Positions 8,456 through 17,444 of a DNA stretch of 64,000 nt are shown here, in pieces (the first letter of the stretch is position 1; every line of letters begins with the position of its first letter). The position numbers and the translations under genes were made by a program. The notes under the pieces were generated by a model, which worked only from the letters and a program-made list of their open reading frames with translations, did not search any database and had not been told where the DNA came from. Source of the stretch: Rhodoblastus sp963828185 (GTDB lineage Bacteria; Pseudomonadota; Alphaproteobacteria; Rhizobiales; Beijerinckiaceae); assembly GCA_963828185.1 (NCBI GenBank), contig CAWHDV010000008.1:62001-126000 (forward strand), read 5' to 3'.

Positions 8456-9400
8456 TCAGTTGAACAGGCTGGAGACGCTTTCTTCCTTGGCCGTGCGGGC
8501 GATGGCCTCGCCGATCAGCGGCGCGATCGAGATCACGCGGACGTTGTTCGCCACGCGCACCGCCTCCGTCGGCTGGATCGTGTCGGTGACGACCAGTTCC
8601 TTCAGCCTCGACGCGGAAACGCGGGCGACCGCGCCGCCCGACAGGACGCCGTGGGTGATATAGGCGCGCGCGTCCTTGGCCCCCGCCTCGAGCAGCGCGT
8701 CGGCGGCATTGCACAGGGTGCCGCCGGAATCGACGATATCGTCGACCAGGATGCAGTTCTTGCCCTTCACGTCGCCGATGATGTTCATCACTTCCGATTC
8801 ACCGGCGCGTTCGCGACGCTTGTCGACGATGGCGAGAGGCGCGTTGATGCGCTTGGCGAGCGCGCGGGCGCGCACCACGCCGCCGACGTCGGGCGACACC
8901 ACCATGACGTTGGAAAGGTCGAGGCGCTCCTGGATGTCGCGCACCAGCACCGGCGCGCCGAACAAATTGTCGGTCGGTATGTCGAAGAAGCCCTGGATCT
9001 GCCCGGCGTGCAGATCGACGGTCAGCACGCGGTCGGCGCCGGCGCGGGTGATGAGATTGGCCACCAGCTTGGCCGAGATCGGCGTGCGCGGTCCCGGCTT
9101 GCGGTCCTGCCGGGCGTAGCCGAAATAGGGCACGACCGCCGTGATGCGGCGGGCGGAGGCGCGGCGCAGGGCGTCGATCATGATCAACACCTCCATCAGG
9201 TGATCATTGGTCGGCGCCGAGGTGGACTGCACGACGAACGTGTCCTGGCCGCGCACGTTTTCCTGGATTTCGACAAAGATTTCCATGTCGGCGAAACGGC
9301 GGACCTGGCATTTGGTCAAGGGAACGCCGAGATAGGCCGCTATCGCCTCGGTTAGCGGGCGGTTGGAATTGCCCGCCAGAATTTTCATCGCCCCAGACAT
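8456..9400 (-). CDS. prs: Ribose-phosphate pyrophosphokinase (PRPP synthetase)
   Basis: This enzyme makes PRPP from ribose 5-phosphate and ATP for nucleotide, His and Trp synthesis. Family blocks are all present: FADMEIFVEIQENVRG near the N-terminus, the flexible-loop region YFGYARQDRK, and the PRPP/ribose-5-phosphate loop ILVDDIVDSGGT. The length of 314 residues is typical. The start MSGAMKIL at 9400 is 3 codons upstream of a second ATG (MKILAGN), so the start could be four residues shorter. It heads a minus-strand group prs-apt-hydrolase. Confidence 0.97.
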   Translation of the reverse strand: MSGAMKILAGNSNRPLTEAIAAYLGVPLTKCQVRRFADMEIFVEIQENVRGQDTFVVQSTSAPTNDHLMEVLIMIDALRRASARRITAVVPYFGYARQDRKPGPRTPISAKLVANLITRAGADRVLTVDLHAGQIQGFFDIPTDNLFGAPVLVRDIQERLDLSNVMVVSPDVGGVVRARALAKRINAPLAIVDKRRERAGESEVMNIIGDVKGKNCILVDDIVDSGGTLCNAADALLEAGAKDARAYITHGVLSGGAVARVSASRLKELVVTDTIQPTEAVRVANNVRVISIAPLIGEAIARTAKEESVSSLFN

Positions 9401-9572
9401 GACGCAGCCTTTGCATTGCCCGAAAATTATGGGCGCGTCTTAGCAGTCAGTTCCACGATGAACAATAAGGATGCGAAGGCTTTGTCTTGATTTTGTTAAA
9501 AAAGGAAATTTTCGCTGCGATCGAGACGCTGCCGCCAGCGCTTCAGGACGGAGCGCCGCCGAGGCGGAAATC

Positions 9573-10253
9573 TCAGCGTTCTCCGGCGTAGGAGAGCGCC
9601 TGCGCGGGCGCGGCCGTTTCCCCTGGCGCCGCGACTTGCGGCGCGGCCTGCGGGATGGCTTGCGGCGCGGTCGCTGCTTGCGCCGGCGCCCTCGTCATGG
9701 CCGCGGCCATGGCTTCCGGCGTATTGGAGAGATAGGCCGCGAGTTCGTGGGCGCTGCGCGAGGCAAGCGCCGCAATGGCCGAACTGTCGACCAGCGACCA
9801 CGGATCCGGCGACGAGCCCTTCAGCGCGATCTCGTCGTTCAGCCGTTGCGCGCGATGATTCGACCGGTCGTAAATGTCCCAGACATAGGTGAGCTTGGCG
9901 CCGCCATCGACAGGAAAGGCCGAGATATAGCCGCGAGCCAGATAGCGGGCGCCGGCCTGGTCAGTCAGCGTCACCTGCTGCTGCGCGACATCGGCGTCGA
10001 ACAGCGCCATGAACTGGGTTTGCAGCGGCGTCGGCGCGCCTTCCATCTGGGTTACGGCCAGGGCGGCCGGGCTGGGGCTGTAGCCGGAAGGGCGGATGGC
10101 GTTGGCGCTTGACCCATTCTGGGCCGTCAGCGAACCCGGCGCTGCGCCGACGCTCTCGGCGCAGCCGGCTACGGCGAGACACAGGCCGAAAACCAGGCCG
10201 CAAGAACCGGCGATTCGGAGAAAGCCACCAAAAACCGCCTGTTTCACAGCCAT
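9573..10253 (-). CDS. Putative lipoprotein of unknown function
   Basis: I do not recognise the family. The N-terminus is a lipoprotein signal with lipobox AVAGC near residue 31, so the protein should be anchored in the outer membrane or inner-membrane face. A globular middle part (roughly residues 70-170, including GGAKLTYVWDIYDRSNHRAQ) is followed by a low-complexity Ala/Pro/Gln tail of about 45 residues. The gene is 170 bases upstream of prs on the same strand and divergent from uvrC. The middle part looks like the small domain of periplasmic proteins annotated only as hypothetical in related bacteria. Confidence 0.6.
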   Translation of the reverse strand: MAVKQAVFGGFLRIAGSCGLVFGLCLAVAGCAESVGAAPGSLTAQNGSSANAIRPSGYSPSPAALAVTQMEGAPTPLQTQFMALFDADVAQQQVTLTDQAGARYLARGYISAFPVDGGAKLTYVWDIYDRSNHRAQRLNDEIALKGSSPDPWSLVDSSAIAALASRSAHELAAYLSNTPEAMAAAMTRAPAQAATAPQAIPQAAPQVAAPGETAAPAQALSYAGER

Positions 10254-10413
10254 GTATCCTGCCCTGACGGAATCGTTGATATTTTGTTAACTTCACTTGC
10301 TAAACGCAAAAAATGCGCAGGTCCAGCATCCAGATCAAATTTCCGTGAGAGAAAAATCCTGTCCACAGGCGCTGCGCCTTTCGCCGCGTCCCCGTACCGC
10401 CTAAATTAACCGC

Positions 10414-12412
10414 ATGAGACCCACCCCACCCCCAGATGACGCGCCGCCGGAAGACATCGCCGACGGCGAACAGGCCGAGGATTTCGCTGCCGAGCCGGTG
10501 GAGACCGGGGCCGAATCCGGCGTCGAGTTCGATCTTGACGGCGAGGCGGGCGCGGCGTCGCTGCAACGCGGCCTGCGCGCCATCGGCGCGCATTGCAAGC
10601 ACGCGCCGGCCGGGCCGGGCGTCTATCGCATGCTGGCCGAGGACGGCTCGGTGCTCTACGTCGGCAAGGCCAAGAGCCTGCGCCGGCGCGTCGCCTCCTA
10701 TACGAGGCTATCGGGGCACACCAACCGCATCGCGCGGATGATCGCCCTGACCGCGACCATGGTCTTCGCCTCGACACGCACCGAGGTCGAGGCTTTGCTG
10801 CTCGAAGCCAATCTCATCAAGCAGTTGAAGCCGCGCTTCAATGTCGTGATGCGCGACGACAAGAGCTTTCCCTTCATCCTGCTGACGCGCGACGAACGCG
10901 GCGCGCAATTGACCAAGCATCGCGGCGCGCGCAGCCGCAAGGGCGATTATTTCGGCCCGTTCGCCAGCGTCTGGGCGGTCAATCGCACGCTCAACGCGCT
11001 CCAGCGCGCCTTCCTGCTGCGCTCCTGCGAAAATTCCTTCCACGACAACCGCAGCCGTCCCTGCCTGCTGTTCCAGATCAAGCGCTGCTCCGGTCCCTGC
11101 ACCGGCGAGGTCTCGTCAGAAAACTATGCCGAGCTGACGCGCGAGGCGCAAGATTTCCTGACCGGCAAATCGCGCGCGGTGCGCGAAAGGCTGGCAGCCG
11201 AGATGAACGCGGCGGCGGAAGCGCTCGAATTCGAACGCGCGGCGCGGTTGCGCGACCGCATTTCCGCCCTGGCGGCGATCCAGGGGCAGCAGGGGATCAA
11301 TCCGCGCGGCGTCGATGAGGCGGATGTCTTCGCCGCGCATGAGGAGGCCGGGCAGTTCTGCGTCGAGGCGGTTTTCTACCGCGCCTGCCAGAACTGGGGC
11401 AACCGCGCCTATTTCCCGCGCGCCGACCGTTCCCTGCCGCTGGCCGACGTGTTGAGCGCCTTTGTCGCGCAATTCTATGCCGACCGCCCGGCGCCGAAGC
11501 TGGTCCTGCTTTCGCACGCGATCGACGAGGCGGCCCTGCTGGCCTCGGCCCTCACCGAGCAGGCCGGGCGCAAGGTCGAGGTCTTGTCGCCGCAGCGCGG
11601 CGAAAAAAGCGAAATGATCGCCGATGCGCTGAAGAACGCCCGCGAGGCGCTTGGCCGGCGGCTCGCCGACAGCGCCAGCCAGCTCAAACTGCTGGAGGCG
11701 CTGTCCCTGGCTTTCGGCATGGAGAAGCCGCCCCGCCGCGTCGAAATCTACGACAATTCGCACATCATGGGGACGGCGGCGATCGGCGCCATGGTGGTCG
11801 CGGGGGCGCAGGGTTTTGTCAAAGCCCAGTACCGCACCTTCAACATCAAGACCGATCTCGCGCCAGGCGACGATTACGCCATGATGCGCGAGGTGCTGTC
11901 GCGCCGTTTTGCGCGGCTCTCGAAGGAGGAGGAGAACGTCGATCCCGACGCCTTTCCGCGAATGGCCCGATCTCATCCTGATCGACGGCGGGCGCGGCCA
12001 GTTCGACGCGGCCAACGGCGTCGTCGCCGATCTCGGCGTGGTCGGGGTGACGGTGGCCTCGATCGCCAAGGGGGCGGACCGCAACGCGGGCCGGGAGACG
12101 TTCTTCCTGCCGGGACGCGAACCGTTCCGGCTGGCGCCGCGCGATCCGGCGCTCTATTTCGTGCAACGCCTGCGCGACGAGGCGCATCGCTTCGCCATCG
12201 GCACGCATCGGGCCAAGCGCAAGAAGGAATTCGCCAAAAATCCGCTCGACGAGATCGCCGGCGTCGGCCCGACGCGCAAGCGCGCGCTGCTCCAGGCTTT
12301 CGGCACGGCCAAGGCCGTGGCGGCAGCGGCTTTGGGCGATCTCGAAAAGACGCCCGGCCTTTCCGCCGCCACCGCGAAACTGGTGTTCGACCATTTTCAC
12401 GAAAAAGCGTGA
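10414..12412 (+). CDS. uvrC: Excinuclease ABC subunit C, frameshifted as written near 11958
   Basis: UvrC makes the two incisions of nucleotide excision repair. The N-terminal GIY-YIG nuclease is clear (GPGVYRM at 67-73, LYVGKAKSLRRRV from 81), followed by the Cys cluster region RPCLLFQIKRCSGPC and a UVR motif (ALEFERAARLRDRI). The RNase H-like nuclease begins with EIYDNSHIMGT. At 11956-11960 one surplus base breaks the frame: the first frame runs on as non-homologous Arg-rich sequence, while the next frame continues with EWPDLILIDGGRGQ, ETFFLPGRE, RLRDEAHRFA and the helix-hairpin-helix IAGVGPTRKRALLQAFG. About 50 residues of acidic N-terminal extension are normal for alphaproteobacteria. It heads uvrC-pgsA-moaD-moaE. 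Confidence 0.92.
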
Positions 12413-12476
12413 CCGCGGGCCAACGGAAGGAAATGCGCTATTGACGCGGCAAGATGAAAAAGCTTCCCTCGCCGGC

Positions 12477-13067
12477 ATGACGACAACTCCCGCTCGCGCG
12501 CGCAAAACCTTCAACCTGCCGAACATCCTGACTTTCGGACGGGTGCTGATCGTGCCGCTGGTCGTCGCCTGCCTGTTCTGGCCGGACGAATTCGCCTTGC
12601 GCTGGACGGCGCTCGGCCTGTTCACCCTGGCGGCGGTGACCGATTTTTTCGACGGCTACCTCGCCCGCGCCTGGGAGCAGCAATCGGCGCTCGGCCGCAT
12701 GCTCGATCCGATCGCCGACAAGCTGCTCGTCTCGGCGGTGCTGATGATCCTCGTCGCCGACGGCACCATCAAGAGCTGGTCGATATGGGCGGCCATCGTC
12801 ATCCTGTGCCGCGAAATCCTGGTTTCCGGCCTGCGCGAATTTTTGGCCGAGCTGAAGGTGTCCGTGCCCGTGAGCAAGGTCGCCAAATGGAAGACCACCA
12901 CGCAATTGCTGGCGCTCGGCTTTCTCATCGCCGGGCGGGCGGGCGAACTGGTGCTGCCCGGCACGGTGAAGATAGGCCTGACGCTGCTCTGGCTTTCCGC
13001 CCTCCTGACGCTTTACACCGGCTGGGACTATATGAAGGCGGGGATCAAGCACGTGGTCGAGGAATGA
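12477..13067 (+). CDS. pgsA: CDP-diacylglycerol--glycerol-3-phosphate 3-phosphatidyltransferase
   Basis: PgsA makes phosphatidylglycerol phosphate, the first committed step to acidic phospholipids, in the inner membrane. The CDP-alcohol phosphotransferase signature (D-G-x2-A-R-x8-G-x3-D-x3-D) is visible as DGYLARAWEQQSALGRMLD followed by PIADK. Several hydrophobic segments span the rest. I chose ATG 12477 (MTTTPARARKTFNLPNILT), which is the usual start; an in-frame TTG at 12441 adds 12 residues. The stop overlaps the next start (ATGA), so translation of moaD is coupled. Confidence 0.95.
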   Translation: MTTTPARARKTFNLPNILTFGRVLIVPLVVACLFWPDEFALRWTALGLFTLAAVTDFFDGYLARAWEQQSALGRMLDPIADKLLVSAVLMILVADGTIKSWSIWAAIVILCREILVSGLREFLAELKVSVPVSKVAKWKTTTQLLALGFLIAGRAGELVLPGTVKIGLTLLWLSALLTLYTGWDYMKAGIKHVVEE

Positions 13068-13312
13068 AGCTCGTCTATTTCGCATCGTTGCGGGAGAAAA
13101 TCGGCAGGGCCGAGGAAGAAGTCGCTCCGCCGGCGGAGGTGGGCAGCGTCAGTGAACTGATCGTCTGGCTGTCGGCGCAAGATGAGGTCTACGCCGCGGC
13201 CTTTGCAGGCGGGACGGCGCGCGCGGCGATCGACAGGCGGCATGTGAAGCCCGAGGCGAAGATCGCCGGGGCGCGAGAGATCGCCTTTTTCCCGCCCATG
13301 ACTGGCGGGTGA
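13064..13312 (+). CDS. moaD: Molybdopterin synthase sulfur-carrier subunit
   Basis: MoaD is the ubiquitin-fold sulfur carrier of molybdopterin synthase. The 82-residue protein begins MKLVYFASLREKIG and ends FFPPMTGG; the terminal Gly-Gly is the residue pair that is thiocarboxylated. The ATG overlaps the pgsA stop, and its own stop overlaps the GTG/ATG region of moaE. Pairing with moaE directly downstream makes the call firm. Confidence 0.93.
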   Translation: MKLVYFASLREKIGRAEEEVAPPAEVGSVSELIVWLSAQDEVYAAAFAGGTARAAIDRRHVKPEAKIAGAREIAFFPPMTGG

Positions 13313-13782
13313 GCGGGGGCAGGATGCTCAAGGCCATCCGGGTGCAACAGGCGCCGTTCGACGCCGCCGCCGAAAGCGAGGCGCTGGCGCGCGGACGCAC
13401 GGATATTGGCGCGCTGGTGAGTTTCGTCGGCCTCTGCCGCGACGAGGCGGGAACGCTTGCCGCGCTGGAGCTCGAACATTACCCCGGCATGGCCGAGGAC
13501 GAAATGGAGCGCATATCCGCTGAAGCCGAAAGCCGATGGCCGCTGCTGGGCCTGACCATCATCCACCGCACCGGCAAGATCCTGCCCGGCGAGCCGATCG
13601 TGCTGGTGATTTGCGCCAGCGCCCATCGCCAGGCGGCCTTTTCCTCCGCCGAATTTTTGATGGATTTCCTGAAATCCCGCGCGCCGTTCTGGAAAAAGGA
13701 GCACCGCGCCGACGGCGCGCCGGGCGCCTGGGTCGAGGCCAAGGACAAGGACGAGGCGGCGCTGGAGCGCTGGACAAGATAA
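13309..13782 (+). CDS. moaE: Molybdopterin synthase catalytic subunit
   Basis: MoaE transfers sulfur from MoaD to precursor Z (cPMP) to give molybdopterin. Conserved blocks include DIGALVSFVGLCRDE, LELEHYPGMAEDEM, the IIHRTGKILPGEP segment and a C-terminal PFWKKEHRADG containing the active-site Lys region. The GTG at 13309 overlaps the moaD stop; an ATG five codons later (13324) is the other candidate start. It ends the uvrC-pgsA-moaD-moaE string. Confidence 0.94.
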   Translation: MSGGRMLKAIRVQQAPFDAAAESEALARGRTDIGALVSFVGLCRDEAGTLAALELEHYPGMAEDEMERISAEAESRWPLLGLTIIHRTGKILPGEPIVLVICASAHRQAAFSSAEFLMDFLKSRAPFWKKEHRADGAPGAWVEAKDKDEAALERWTR

Positions 13783-13791
13783 AGGCTGGAC

Positions 13792-13816
13792 AAAAAAGGC
13801 GCGGTCGAACCGCGCC
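13792..13816 (-). terminator. Terminator for ilvE
   Basis: On the minus strand an 8-bp stem (13809-13816 with 13798-13805, GGCGCGGT/ACCGCGCC) with a 3-base loop is followed by six T residues (13797-13792). It lies 30 bases past the ilvE stop; moaE on the other strand ends just before it. Confidence 0.85.
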
Positions 13817-13845
13817 ACTTGCCGCCCGATGCGGCCGGAGAAACC

Positions 13846-14733
13846 TTACGCGGCCACGACCTTCGGCTGCACGGCGGTCGAATAGGTTTCGATCAGCGTA
13901 CGGGAAATCGCGCCGGGCGTGAATTTATGCGGCCCAATCTCCGAGACCGGCGTTACTTCGGCGCCCGTGCCGCAGATAAAGCATTCGTCCATGCTGGCCA
14001 GGTCTTCCGGCATGATGCGGCGCTCGACCACCTCGATGCCCCTGGCGCGCGCGAGGCCGATCACCGTCTGGCGCGTGATGCCGTTGAGGAAGCAGTCGGC
14101 GATCGGCGTGTGGATCGCGCCACCCTCGGTGAAGAAGATGTTGGCGCCGGTGCATTCGGCGACGCGGCCCTGCCAGTCGAGCATCATCGCGTCGGCGTAG
14201 CCGCGCCGCTCCGCCCGGTGCTTGGAGATGGTGCAGATCATGTAGAGGCCGGCCGCCTTGGAATGGCAGGGCGCGCAGGCCGGGTCCGGGCGGCGGTATT
14301 CGGCGATGTCAAGGCGAATGCCCTTCATCTTGGTCTCGACGTCGAACATCGACGGCCAGTCCCACACCGCGATGGCGACGTTGATGGTGGCGTTCTGCGC
14401 CGAAATGGCCATCATTTCCGAACCCCGCCAGGCGACAGGTCGGACATAGCAATTGTCGAAACCGTTTTTCGCCACGACCAGCGCCTTGGCGGCGTCAAGT
14501 TCATCCACCGAATAGGGAATTTCGAAATCGAGCAGGCGCGCGGAATTCTTGAAACGCTCCGAATGCTCGAGCGACTTGAAGATCACGCCGCCATAGGCGC
14601 GCTCGCCCTCGAAGCAGCAGGAGGCGTAATGCAGCCCATGCGACAGGACATGCAGCCTGGCGTCCTTCCACGCAACCAGGGCACCGTTCATCCATATGAA
14701 TCCGTCGCGCTGGTCAAAAGGCAGGACAGACAT
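13846..14733 (-). CDS. ilvE: Branched-chain-amino-acid aminotransferase
   Basis: This PLP enzyme interconverts Val/Leu/Ile and their 2-keto acids. The fold-type IV signature is seen: GLHYASCCFEGERAY early, YVRPVAWRGSE, and the PLP-phosphate region EVTPVSEIG near the C-terminus. PLP would bind the Lys in TISKHRAERRGY or a nearby Lys by family analogy. The length of 295 residues is normal. I chose ATG 14733 (MSVLPFDQRDGFIWMNG); the frame is open far upstream, but that part overlaps the divergent MarR gene and is not homologous. A possible promoter with TTGACA (-35) and TAGTCG (-10), 17 bases apart, overlaps the inverted repeat at 14792-14818. Confidence 0.95.
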   Translation of the reverse strand: MSVLPFDQRDGFIWMNGALVAWKDARLHVLSHGLHYASCCFEGERAYGGVIFKSLEHSERFKNSARLLDFEIPYSVDELDAAKALVVAKNGFDNCYVRPVAWRGSEMMAISAQNATINVAIAVWDWPSMFDVETKMKGIRLDIAEYRRPDPACAPCHSKAAGLYMICTISKHRAERRGYADAMMLDWQGRVAECTGANIFFTEGGAIHTPIADCFLNGITRQTVIGLARARGIEVVERRIMPEDLASMDECFICGTGAEVTPVSEIGPHKFTPGAISRTLIETYSTAVQPKVVAA

Positions 14734-14791
14734 GGCGGGCTCCTCGATAGATCGGCTTGTGCGTGAAACTTGACGACTAGCAACCGACCTG

Positions 14792-14818
14792 AAATATGTC
14801 AATAGAACTGACATATTT
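14792..14818. promoter_or_regulatory. Perfect 10-bp inverted repeat, probable operator between ilvE and the MarR gene
   Basis: Arms AAATATGTCA (14792-14801) and TGACATATTT (14809-14818) are perfect inverse complements around a 7-base spacer. The site is AT-rich in a GC-rich genome and lies in the 123-base gap between divergent ilvE and the MarR-family gene. On the minus strand a TTGACA hexamer inside the left arm and TAGTCG 17 bases on could form the ilvE promoter, so a protein bound here would block it. MarR proteins bind such palindromes and often autoregulate; that this MarR binds here is inference. Confidence 0.7.
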
Positions 14819-14856
14819 TGCCGGCGCGGCTTTCGGGGAAGGGGTTCGGTTCGGGC

Positions 14857-15348
14857 ATGGAAGACGCCTTGCAGCGCAAATCCCCGCGCCTCGTCCCGCG
14901 CGAGGCGGAGGCCGGGCCGGAGCCGATGTACGACCTGATCGAGCTGTTCTTCTTCGCCTATCGCGATTTCGTGGGCGATGCGGACCGTTTGCTTTTGCGC
15001 TACAATTTCGGCCGCGCCCACCATCGCGTGCTGCATTTCGTCGAGCGCCGTCCAGGACTTGCGGTCGCGGAATTGCTCGACCTCCTCAAGATCACCAAGC
15101 AAAGCCTGTCGCGCGTGCTCAAGGACCTCCTCGACCAGCACTACCTCGAGCAAAGGCCCGGCCTGTCCGACCGGCGCCAGCGCCTGCTGCATCCGACCGA
15201 GAAAGGCCGCGCTTTGGCGCTGGAGCTGGCGCAATTGCAGTCGCGGCGTTTCGCCGGCGCCATGGAAAGCCTGCCTTCGGGCGCGCGCGAGCAGGCGGCG
15301 GCCTTCCTCGCCGCGATGACCGATCCCGCCACCGGGGATGCGACATGA
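14857..15348 (+). CDS. MarR-family transcriptional regulator (PetP-like)
   Basis: This is a winged-helix regulator of 163 residues. The recognition region reads VAELLDLLKITKQSLSRVL followed by the wing LSDRRQRLLHPTEKG, both typical of MarR. It is the first gene of a three-gene operon with a response regulator and a histidine kinase, each overlapping the next by ATGA. The arrangement matches petP-petR of Rhodobacter, where a MarR protein sits with an OmpR-type regulator; I use PetP only as a likeness. I chose ATG 14857; an upstream in-frame start at 14818 would run into the palindrome. Confidence 0.88.
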   Translation: MEDALQRKSPRLVPREAEAGPEPMYDLIELFFFAYRDFVGDADRLLLRYNFGRAHHRVLHFVERRPGLAVAELLDLLKITKQSLSRVLKDLLDQHYLEQRPGLSDRRQRLLHPTEKGRALALELAQLQSRRFAGAMESLPSGAREQAAAFLAAMTDPATGDAT

Positions 15349-16076
15349 ACACCAGCGAAATCTCGGCCCCGGCCGACGACGCCATGCATCTCCTGATTGT
15401 CGACGACGACCGGCGCATCCGGCAATTGCTCACGCGCTTCCTGCAGGGCGAGGGGTTCCGCATCACTTCGGCGGACAGCGCCGAAGACGCCTATGCCCGT
15501 TTGCGCGGTCTGCATTTCGACCTGATCATCCTCGACGTGATGATGCCGGGCCAGAGCGGCTATGAATTCGCGGCGCGGATCAGGGCGGAAAATTCGCCGC
15601 TGGCCGAGGCGCCGATCCTGATGCTCACCGCCCGCGCCGAGACGGAAGACCGGGTGAAGGGGCTCGAAGCGGGCGCCGACGATTACCTGTCGAAGCCATT
15701 CGATCCGCGCGAACTCTCCCTGCGCGTCGCCTCCATCCTGCGCCGCTCCGCGCCGCGCCTCAGGGCGCAGAGCGCGCCCGGCCAGAACGCCGTGCGCTTC
15801 GGCGATTTCGCCTTCGATCCCGATCGCGGCGAATTGCGCCAGGGCGACGAGGTGATCCGCATCACCGAACGCGAGCGCGACATGCTGCGCATCCTGGTCG
15901 AAAATCCCGGCGACACGATTTCGCGCGAGGCGCTGGGCGGCGGCGGCGCGGCCAACGAGCGCACGATCGACGTCCAGGTCAACCGGCTGCGTCGGAAAAT
16001 CGAGGCCGATCCGGCCAATCCGCTGCATTTGCAGACCGTGCGCGGCCTAGGTTACAAACTGGTGTTCGACCGATGA
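15345..16076 (+). CDS. OmpR-family response regulator (PetR-like)
   Basis: A receiver domain (acidic pocket VDDDR, phospho-acceptor D64 in LDVMMPG, T in MLTA, K117 in LSKPF) is joined to an OmpR/PhoB winged-helix DNA-binding domain (TERERDMLRIL, RTIDVQVNRLRRKIE, VRGLGYKL). At 243 residues it is full length. ATG 15345 overlaps the MarR stop; the frame extends upstream but lies inside the MarR gene. The cognate kinase follows with another ATGA overlap. Target genes are unknown; in Rhodobacter PetR is linked to cytochrome bc1 expression. Confidence 0.95.
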   Translation: MNTSEISAPADDAMHLLIVDDDRRIRQLLTRFLQGEGFRITSADSAEDAYARLRGLHFDLIILDVMMPGQSGYEFAARIRAENSPLAEAPILMLTARAETEDRVKGLEAGADDYLSKPFDPRELSLRVASILRRSAPRLRAQSAPGQNAVRFGDFAFDPDRGELRQGDEVIRITERERDMLRILVENPGDTISREALGGGGAANERTIDVQVNRLRRKIEADPANPLHLQTVRGLGYKLVFDR

Positions 16077-17428
16077 ATTTCGTCGCCCTCGGCCGTCATT
16101 TCTGGCGCGGCTTTACGCGCGCAATCGCGGGTGTCATGCCCAAGGGGCTTTACGCGCGCTCGCTGCTGATCGTCATCGTTCCCATGGTCATCCTGCAATC
16201 GGCCATCGCGCTCGTCTTCATGGAGCGCCACTGGCAATTGGTGACCTTTCGCCTGTCGAGCGCGGTGACGCAAGATATCGCCGCTTTGATCGACATGCAT
16301 CGCGATTTCGGCAAGCTCGATCCGGACAATGCGAAACTCGAAAAAATCGCCCGTGACAGGCTCAACCTCGAAGCGGAAATCCTGCCCCCCGGACCGTTGC
16401 CGCTGACGCTGCCAAAGCCTTTCTTTTCGCTGGTCGACCGGGCCATGTCGAGCGAGATCGCGCGCCAGATCCGGTTGCCCTACTGGATCGACACCGTCGG
16501 GCGATCGGATTTCATCGAAGTGCGCATCGACATGGGCGACGGAATCCTGCGCGTCGTGGCTAGCCGCAGCCAGGCCTACGCCTCCAACAGCCATATTTTC
16601 ATCGTCTGGATGGTTTCGACCTCGCTGGTGCTGATCGTCCTGGCCATTCTCTTTTTGCGCAACCAGATCAAGCCTATTCTGGCGCTTGCCGGCGCGGCCG
16701 AGGAATTCGGCAAGGGGCGCGAGGTCGAGTTCCGGCCGCGCGGGGCGCGCGAAGTGCGGCGCGCGGCCTACGCCTTCCTTGAAATGAAGCGCCGCATCGA
16801 AAGGGCGATGGAGCAGCGCACCACCATGCTCAATGGCGTCAGCCACGACCTGCGCACCATCCTGACCCGGTTCAAGCTGTCGCTGGCCCTGCTCGGCGAC
16901 AATGCGGAGATCGAGGAACTGGCCGGCGACGTCGATGAAATGCAACGCATGCTGGAAGCCTATCTGGCTTTTGCGCGCGGCGACATCGGCGAGGCCGCCG
17001 CGCCGACCGACATTCCCACCCTGCTCGAAACCCTGCGCCAGGAATCCGAACGGCTCGGCCACGAAACCCACGTGACCTACGCGGGCGAGCCGATCGCCAC
17101 CGTGCGGCCCGACGCCTTCAAGCGCTGCCTCGCCAATCTCCTCGGCAACGCCTTGCGGCATGGCGAGAAAATCAGCCTGGAAGGCTCATGCGACCAGAAA
17201 TTCCTGCTGATCCATGTCGATGACGACGGGCCGGGGATTCCCTCGGATTCGCGTGAAAAAGTTTTCCGGCCCTTCGTGCGGCTCGACGAGGCGCGCAACC
17301 AGGACGAGGGCGGCGCCGGCCTCGGCCTGTCCATCGCCCGCGACGTCGCCCGCGCGCACGGCGGCGATGTCTATCTGACGAAAAGCCCGACCGGGGGCTT
17401 GCGCGCCAGCGTCCGCGTGCCGGTGTGA
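16073..17428 (+). CDS. EnvZ-like sensor histidine kinase
   Basis: This inner-membrane kinase has two membrane segments (about residues 27-50 and 176-196) around a periplasmic sensor of about 125 residues, then HAMP, the DHp helix with H258 in NGVSHDLRT, and the ATPase domain (N box LLGNALRHG, G1 DDGPGIP, G2 GAGLGLSIA). The architecture and the phospho-acceptor context are those of EnvZ. It surely pairs with the response regulator just upstream, whose stop it overlaps. Confidence 0.94.
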   Translation: MNFVALGRHFWRGFTRAIAGVMPKGLYARSLLIVIVPMVILQSAIALVFMERHWQLVTFRLSSAVTQDIAALIDMHRDFGKLDPDNAKLEKIARDRLNLEAEILPPGPLPLTLPKPFFSLVDRAMSSEIARQIRLPYWIDTVGRSDFIEVRIDMGDGILRVVASRSQAYASNSHIFIVWMVSTSLVLIVLAILFLRNQIKPILALAGAAEEFGKGREVEFRPRGAREVRRAAYAFLEMKRRIERAMEQRTTMLNGVSHDLRTILTRFKLSLALLGDNAEIEELAGDVDEMQRMLEAYLAFARGDIGEAAAPTDIPTLLETLRQESERLGHETHVTYAGEPIATVRPDAFKRCLANLLGNALRHGEKISLEGSCDQKFLLIHVDDDGPGIPSDSREKVFRPFVRLDEARNQDEGGAGLGLSIARDVARAHGGDVYLTKSPTGGLRASVRVPV

Positions 17429-17444
17429 ACCTTGGAGTTTTTGC

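Noticed and set aside
7775..9355. Long plus-strand open frame opposite apt and prs
   Set aside because: It crosses two certain genes and has only His/Asp/Arg-rich low-complexity sequence typical of a shadow.
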